The position numbers were made by a program, and so were the translations under genes. A stretch of DNA of 11,298 bases, from positions 1-11,298 of the forward strand of contig JAEEHZ010000047.1 in the NCBI GenBank assembly GCA_016281115.1. Reading direction: 5' to 3'. How positions within the stretch are numbered: the stretch's first letter is position 1; each line of letters starts with the position of its first letter. This stretch comes from Clostridiaceae bacterium (GTDB taxonomy: Bacteria > Bacillota > Clostridia > Oscillospirales > Acutalibacteraceae). Positions 8,101 through 11,298 of the stretch are shown piece after piece. The notes under the pieces were generated by a model. It saw only the letters and a program-made list of their open reading frames with translations, was not told the DNA's origin and ran no database searches.

Positions 8101-8147
8101 TTAGGGGCGGTCAGCCCCTAACAAGTTGCCAAATGATATCATTTGGC
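8101..8147. other. Paired hairpins upstream of mobC, candidate oriT
   Basis: Two adjacent inverted repeats. The first is TTAGGGGC (8101-8108), GGTCA, GCCCCTAA (8114-8121). The second is a perfect 20-bp palindrome, GCCAAATGATATCATTTGGC (8128-8147). They lie between mobC and a small membrane ORF, the usual place for the oriT of a MobC/MobA pair. The nick site cannot be read by eye. Alternatively they are RNA hairpins that tune expression between the two genes, since the palindrome includes the small ORF's stop codon. Confidence 0.4.
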
Positions 8148-8303
8148 GATGCTTGCTGAACCGCTACCGCGAGCCATTATTGGGCTTTCGATGACGGCTG
8201 TGACGGCGGTGACGCAGATTATGATATATACCGTTTTAACCGCCGGCAGCGTCGCAAACTTTTGCTTTTTCTCTTGAGTTGTGTCGATAATTGTAAATTT
8301 CAT
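8139..8303 (-). CDS. Small membrane protein (54 aa)
   Basis: Reads MKFTIIDTTQEKKQKFATLP, then a hydrophobic segment TVYIIICVTAVTAVI (about residues 24-38), then ESPIMARGSGSASIAK and TGA. This predicts one membrane span with a charged N-terminal part. It is small enough for automatic gene callers to miss. The start is uncertain: an in-frame ATG 12 nt upstream (8315) lies just after AAGGA, too close to use it well, and the 8303 ATG has a weaker site. It sits between parR and mobC on the same strand. I do not know its function; as a membrane protein beside mob genes it might help couple the relaxosome to a transfer channel or act in surface exclusion, which is speculation. Confidence 0.6.
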   Translation of the reverse strand: MKFTIIDTTQEKKQKFATLPAVKTVYIIICVTAVTAVIESPIMARGSGSASIAK

Positions 8304-8364
8304 CTTAAATCTCATTTCCTTGCTTTTTTAAAATATTGGTTATCTGCGTTTATTTGGGTGTCAA

Positions 8365-8423
8365 AAGTGACAGTCACTACTCTTTTGCATTTTGAAATTG
8401 GGTGCTACTTTTGACTGTCACTT
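8365..8423 (-). terminator. Inverted repeat at the end of parR, probable terminator
   Basis: AAGTGACAGTCA (8365-8376) and TGACTGTCACTT (8412-8423) form a perfect 12-bp stem with a 35-nt loop. On the minus strand the stem starts at the parR stop codon and ends in CTTTTGAC, a short T-run. A nested palindrome, AGTGAC-A-GTCACT, is in the left arm. It may end parMR transcription or partly separate it from the mob operon. The long loop makes it an unusual terminator, and a protein-binding site is possible. Confidence 0.45.
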
Positions 8424-8722
8424 TACAGACTATCGAGAAACGCATCGGCAATATCAGCGCTTGCTGCGGCGGTGTCTTCATCTTTGATTTCATCATTTAG
8501 AATAGGCGCAGAAGGTGATATGAGCTGAATATTCGACAGTTCAGAGTGTACTGCGTTGATGATATTATCAATTAACTGCTCATTCTGCTGTTTTTCCTCG
8601 TATGCGATTACAGCATTTTTAATAAAAACATTCTGCTTATCTGCCTTTTTCAGAATATCCATCACTGCGCGGTCTTTCGGATTGTCCGTGTTGAAGCGGA
8701 CTTTAAAGAATTTAATGCTCAT
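8423..8722 (-). CDS. parR: ParR-like centromere-binding protein
   Basis: 99 aa. The N-terminal half (MSIKFFKVRFNTDNPKDRAVMDILKK, then FIKNAVIAYEEKQ) fits a ribbon-helix-helix DNA-binding domain of the ParR/StbB type. The acidic C-terminus (NDEIKDEDTAAASADIADAF) would be the part that contacts the ParM filament end. The assignment rests mainly on position: its start overlaps the parM stop by 4 nt, the standard parMR layout. The protein binds a repeated centromere (parC), for which the repeats at 9809-9868 upstream of parM are candidates. Confidence 0.75.
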   Translation of the reverse strand: MSIKFFKVRFNTDNPKDRAVMDILKKADKQNVFIKNAVIAYEEKQQNEQLIDNIINAVHSELSNIQLISPSAPILNDEIKDEDTAAASADIADAFLDSL

Positions 8723-9642
8723 TTCGTATCAACCTTTTCAAGAAGACGGTACGCCCACTGTTCGTATCCCTTTGCCGTAGCTCGAATATCGCTGTTGATG
8801 AATACGCGACTTGCATCAAACTTTGCAAAATTACGGATCAGGCAGCCGCCCCCACCGACAATATAAAGACGCATAAGTGAGGGCTCATAGTCATACCGTC
8901 TGAGAATATCAAAGAGTTTTTTGACGTAATTTTCTGCTGTTGCTTTGACAACACTTAGCCATTCGTTGGCAATATCAGCAGTTCCGGTTTTCAAAACATC
9001 CTCAATGATTGATTCGTCAATGTTTACATGGTATTTGTCCTGTATTGCCATCTTTGCCGCTATGACACACTGTTGTGTACCGAATTTTTCGGTATATGCT
9101 TTCAGCGGATCGGGCTTGCCGTCCTTCATAAAAAGGATATTCATTGTGCCGTTACCGATGTCACACAGCACTGTCATGCCTCTCATTATCGCAGTTCTGT
9201 CTTGAATCGCGGCAAAGCCCTGCGGAAATATGCTGACACCGGTAATGCGGATGTGGTAGTTTTTCTTATTGAAGGTAAATCTTACATCGGGTACCCTCAA
9301 AAGATAATCTGAAAACGTTTTTTTCTGTTGCGATACCCATTTTAAAGGCAGCCCTGCCGCAATATGCACATTTGCTTCATTCAGTCTGTAATCGTTCATC
9401 TCCAATGCAATAGCAGCAAGCGTGAGAATGAAATACTCCTCGTCCGAGATTTTGTCAGCGTTAAACTCTTTGTGTCCTTCGCCGATAAGATAATACTTGC
9501 CGCCATAGGTCAGCATATTTGTTTTAAATACAGGCTCTGTATCACTGACGATGACACCTGACCTGAAAATGTGATTAGCTGTCTTGATGTTGCCGTATCC
9601 GTGGTCAACACCGATGATGATTTGATTTTTGTAATTCTTCAT
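8719..9642 (-). CDS. parM: ParM/StbA-type actin-like segregation ATPase
   Basis: 307 aa, typical for ParM. Actin-fold nucleotide motifs are visible: phosphate-1 GVDHGYGNIKT (11-21), phosphate-2 CDIGNGTMNILF (160-171), adenosine motif IVGGGGCLI (261-269), and the ParM-like ending NSDIRATAKGYEQW. ParM filaments push apart sister copies of low-copy plasmids. The start is set by AAGGAG (9653-9648), 5 nt upstream of the ATG. parR follows with a 4-nt overlap. Its presence in an element with a recombinase implies a circular extrachromosomal phase that must be segregated. Confidence 0.9.
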   Translation of the reverse strand: MKNYKNQIIIGVDHGYGNIKTANHIFRSGVIVSDTEPVFKTNMLTYGGKYYLIGEGHKEFNADKISDEEYFILTLAAIALEMNDYRLNEANVHIAAGLPLKWVSQQKKTFSDYLLRVPDVRFTFNKKNYHIRITGVSIFPQGFAAIQDRTAIMRGMTVLCDIGNGTMNILFMKDGKPDPLKAYTEKFGTQQCVIAAKMAIQDKYHVNIDESIIEDVLKTGTADIANEWLSVVKATAENYVKKLFDILRRYDYEPSLMRLYIVGGGGCLIRNFAKFDASRVFINSDIRATAKGYEQWAYRLLEKVDTK

Positions 9643-9656
9643 AGTTACTCCTTCCT

Positions 9657-9672
9657 GCCCGTCTTTCCGGGC
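9657..9672. promoter_or_regulatory. Small hairpin just before the parM ribosome site
   Basis: GCCCG (9657-9661), loop of 6, CGGGC (9668-9672). In the parM mRNA leader this hairpin ends 3 nt before the AAGGAG, so it could modulate translation. It is short and may be incidental. Confidence 0.35.
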
Positions 9673-9766
9673 TGTTGATTTTGGTTTTTGTTTTTCTTTT
9701 TTCAGCGGGTTTTAGTTTGTTACCCTCATAGGCATTCCTTCTTTCTTTAAAATTGAGCATAAATAA

Positions 9767-9790
9767 AGACCGGCGGTTATTCGTCGGTCT
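9767..9790 (-). terminator. Hairpin in the parM leader, possible terminator
   Basis: AGACCGGCG (9767-9775) and CGTCGGTCT (9782-9790) pair over 9 bp with one G-T wobble and a 6-nt loop. On the minus strand it is followed by TTATTTATG. It could be a second terminator for the 9943-10407 gene or an attenuator for parM. The rest of 9673-9942 has no gene, only a five-codon ATG frame starting at 9732. Confidence 0.45.
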
Positions 9791-9808
9791 GAATAAATGC
9801 TATGTAAA

Positions 9809-9823
9809 AGTGGGGCAGTATTC
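9809..9823 (+). repeat. Iteron-like repeat, copy 1
   Basis: AGTGGGGCAGTATTC, one of four related sequences around the 9943-10407 gene (consensus about RGTGGGWGCARTATTC). It lies 43 nt from copy 2, roughly four helical turns. May be part of a centromere or replication-protein binding site. Confidence 0.4.
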
Positions 9824-9852
9824 AATAATCGTAAAGCGGATTTATTTGGAAA

Positions 9853-9868
9853 GGTGGCTGCAATATTC
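9853..9868 (+). repeat. Iteron-like repeat, copy 2
   Basis: GGTGGCTGCAATATTC, preceded by GAAA. It matches copy 4 at 14 of 16 positions although 860 bp apart, and both are preceded by an A-run. It is between the terminator of the unknown gene and parM. Confidence 0.45.
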
Positions 9869-9888
9869 TCAAATATGAGATAAACAAT

Positions 9889-9923
9889 TTACCGCAAGTT
9901 ACCAAAATGGAAACCTGCGGTAA
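9889..9923 (-). terminator. Terminator of the RGRPK protein gene
   Basis: TTACCGCA (9889-9896) and TGCGGTAA (9916-9923) form 8 bp, extended inward by GTT/AAC and CCA/TGG around single mismatches, with an AAA loop. It starts about 20 nt after the stop of the minus-strand gene and is followed on that strand by ATTGTTT. Confidence 0.65.
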
Positions 9924-9942
9924 TCATACTGAAAGCAATAAT

Positions 9943-10407
9943 TTATAAGGGTTGCTCCTGATTCTCGGACAGTCGCTTCAGGGTCTGCACAGCGACGCCG
10001 ACCCTGTAGAGGTTTTCCTCCGCCTCCGGATCGGGAGCAGCTTGTTTCATCGCCATGCGAACGGCGCGAATCGCTTTTTCAATTTCTCTCGACTTTGCTC
10101 CTGCTTTCACGGCAGCTGCAGCGAGATTTGCGATATAAACACAGTCGTCAAAAGAAGCGTGATCCTGTTTATCCATACGACCGATTTGCTCCAGAATTCC
10201 GTTGCGATTTACAAATTCATCTTTCGATTCCCCGAGGTTGTAAAGCAATTTGTTATCCGGGATTTGTTCCCCGCCGTCCATCAGAACGCCGACTCCGTCA
10301 AACACGTATTTCCGATTGACTGCTTGACGCCGACTTTCCCGATAGACGGTTTCGGTCAGGCCGGTATCAACCTTTGGTCGTCCTCTCTTCTTCTTTTTTT
10401 CTTCCAT
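9943..10407 (-). CDS. Unrecognised 154-aa protein with RGRPK basic N-terminus
   Basis: Begins MEEKKKKRGRPKVDTGLTET. The KKKKRGRPK stretch matches an AT-hook core, which binds the minor groove of AT-rich DNA. The rest looks helical and soluble: NGILEQIGRMDKQDH (central), then a long alanine-rich helical stretch IANLAAAAVKAGAKSREIEK and AIRAVRMAMKQAAPDPEAEE. No enzyme motif is seen. I prefer the ATG at 10407 (GGAG 10 nt upstream) over an in-frame TTG at 10428. The codons look more GC-rich than in the neighbouring genes. It has its own palindrome upstream, its own terminator, and iteron-like repeats on both sides. It could be a replication accessory or control protein, or an autoregulated element protein; the family is unknown to me. 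Confidence 0.75.
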   Translation of the reverse strand: MEEKKKKRGRPKVDTGLTETVYRESRRQAVNRKYVFDGVGVLMDGGEQIPDNKLLYNLGESKDEFVNRNGILEQIGRMDKQDHASFDDCVYIANLAAAAVKAGAKSREIEKAIRAVRMAMKQAAPDPEAEENLYRVGVAVQTLKRLSENQEQPL

Positions 10408-10433
10408 TATGATAGTTCTCCATAACAAATGAA

Positions 10434-10454
10434 TTTCGGTAGCGGCTACCGAAA
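10434..10454. promoter_or_regulatory. 21-bp perfect palindrome, likely operator
   Basis: Arms TTTCGGTAGC (10434-10443) and GCTACCGAAA (10445-10454) around a single G. It ends 27 nt upstream of the start codon of the RGRPK gene, where a repressor would block transcription. A TTGACA lies about 30 nt further upstream on the minus strand, but with a poor -10. The length and symmetry suit a dimeric regulator, possibly the gene's own product. Confidence 0.6.
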
Positions 10455-10610
10455 AACTGTGCTGTCCTACCTCTTGCCTCTGTCAAATTGCATCGGTGTT
10501 TTCAAAAAGTCCACTTGCTTATTCAAAAGATCCCTCTATATAATAACGAGGTGGCAGAGAAAAAATATTCCTGAGTTTTGAAAATTTCTTAAAATTTTTT
10601 AAAGTTCAAA

Positions 10611-10627
10611 AGTGGGAGCTGTTATTC
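10611..10627 (+). repeat. Iteron-like repeat, copy 3
   Basis: AGTGGGAGCTGTTATTC, preceded by TTCAAA. It is the most diverged copy (one extra base). TTCAAAA also occurs at 10501 and 10522, about two helical turns apart. Confidence 0.35.
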
Positions 10628-10712
10628 GTATAACGATATATTCGTTTGTGTGCTATCGGTACACGGATTTTTGTTTGTAAAACAACTACTCCATTATTTC
10701 TGCCGCCAAAAA

Positions 10713-10728
10713 GGTGGGTGCAATGTTC
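10713..10728 (+). repeat. Iteron-like repeat, copy 4
   Basis: GGTGGGTGCAATGTTC, preceded by CAAAAA and followed by ATATATGC. It pairs with copy 2 (14 of 16). Confidence 0.45.
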
Positions 10729-11298
10729 ATATATGCAAATCCGGCGTTAATCTTATCTCCTGTATATATAATAGTGACTTTTTGCAAATTTTACTGAAAT
10801 AGCGCAATAGGTAAAAAACGAAAAACGCAACAAGGGAATTTTCAAAATCTTATAGCACTTCAAAATCAATGAAACAATCGCATTTTATGCTTGTAATGAC
10901 GGTATAACAGCTTGTTTTTACTCAAAATACGGCTGTTAGATCATAAAAACTAATATTTTGAACCATTACATATTGCAGCAAAAAGTATATTTTAGCTGTA
11001 ATAGTTATGTCGCAGGAGTTTTTGCAACACATTTGCTGATTGCATATCGCACGCACTATATTGATGCATCTTACCGTGCTTTGAGATAATGCAAATTATA
11101 AGTTTATAATATCTAACTTGATCGGTTATTTTGGTTTTAAAAAAGAAAACTTTATTTCTTTTTAACGACTTATACCTAAAAAGGCACATCCTATACCAGA
11201 TTGCGGACAAATCAAAAAATCAGTTTTAAAATACAAGTGAATAAAAATTATTATTCATTATTCTGTCACTATAGCAAAGTATACCAGAAAACGTGCAA

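Larger units (their letters stand above)
10455..11298. other. AT-rich region without a convincing gene
   Basis: No frame here has both a usable ribosome site and a protein-like composition. Visible items are TTCAAAA repeats (10501, 10522, 10605), iteron-like copies 3 and 4, a TATAAT at 10767-10772 with no clear -35, a 7-bp inverted repeat TAACAGC (10905-10911) / GCTGTTA (10932-10938), and TGAATAA (11238-11244) / TTATTCA (11251-11257). The base composition and repeats would suit an origin or centromere. It could also include the far boundary of the element, which I cannot locate. Confidence 0.5.

Noticed and set aside
9715..9732. A five-codon leader peptide (MRVTN) upstream of parM
   Set aside because: AGAAGGA is well placed before it, but five codons with no sign of attenuation control are too little to call a gene.
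10992..11210. A 72-aa minus-strand frame near the right end
   Set aside because: It starts at TTG without a ribosome site and its composition looks like translated AT-rich non-coding DNA.

Overview
The window looks like chromosome plus accessory DNA from a gut or rumen Clostridia bacterium, most likely a Ruminococcus/Oscillospiraceae relative. The reasons are a secreted protein ending in a dockerin module, AAGGAG-type ribosome sites, TTGACA/TATAAT promoters, moderate-to-low GC, and a mobile-element gene set typical of this group. I cannot name the species from sequence alone.

Left part (1-2079, plus strand). The 3' part of a dockerin-bearing surface protein gene ends at a strong terminator. 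It is followed by a self-contained transcription unit: a near-consensus promoter, three tandem 66-67 bp units that each copy the first ~22 nt of tRNA-Ala but lack the anticodon and T arms, then one intact tRNA-Ala(GGC) and a strong terminator. This tRNA-derived array is the most unusual thing in the window.

Middle (2094-3686). A complete HD-domain dGTPase gene stands alone behind a 17-bp perfect palindrome and ends at a bidirectional terminator shared with the convergent mobile element.

Right part (3706-10407, all minus strand). This is an integrative and mobilizable element or plasmid-like island. In transcription order it has an unrecognised RGRPK-containing protein with its own upstream palindrome; parM and parR (4-nt overlap); a 54-aa membrane miniprotein; mobC, a HUH relaxase, a ParB-like protein, a 64-aa protein and a large serine recombinase. 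The mobC-to-recombinase genes overlap or abut, so they look like one translationally coupled operon. MobC and relaxase would nick the transfer origin, ParMR would segregate any extrachromosomal form, and the recombinase would integrate and excise it. The recombinase has a one-base frameshift after about residue 84, so the copy is probably inactive as read. No conjugation (type IV secretion) genes are seen, so transfer would need a helper or genes outside the window.

The last ~850 bp (10455-11298) is AT-rich and holds no convincing gene. It contains short repeats related to ones just downstream of the RGRPK gene, suggesting an origin, centromere or control region.
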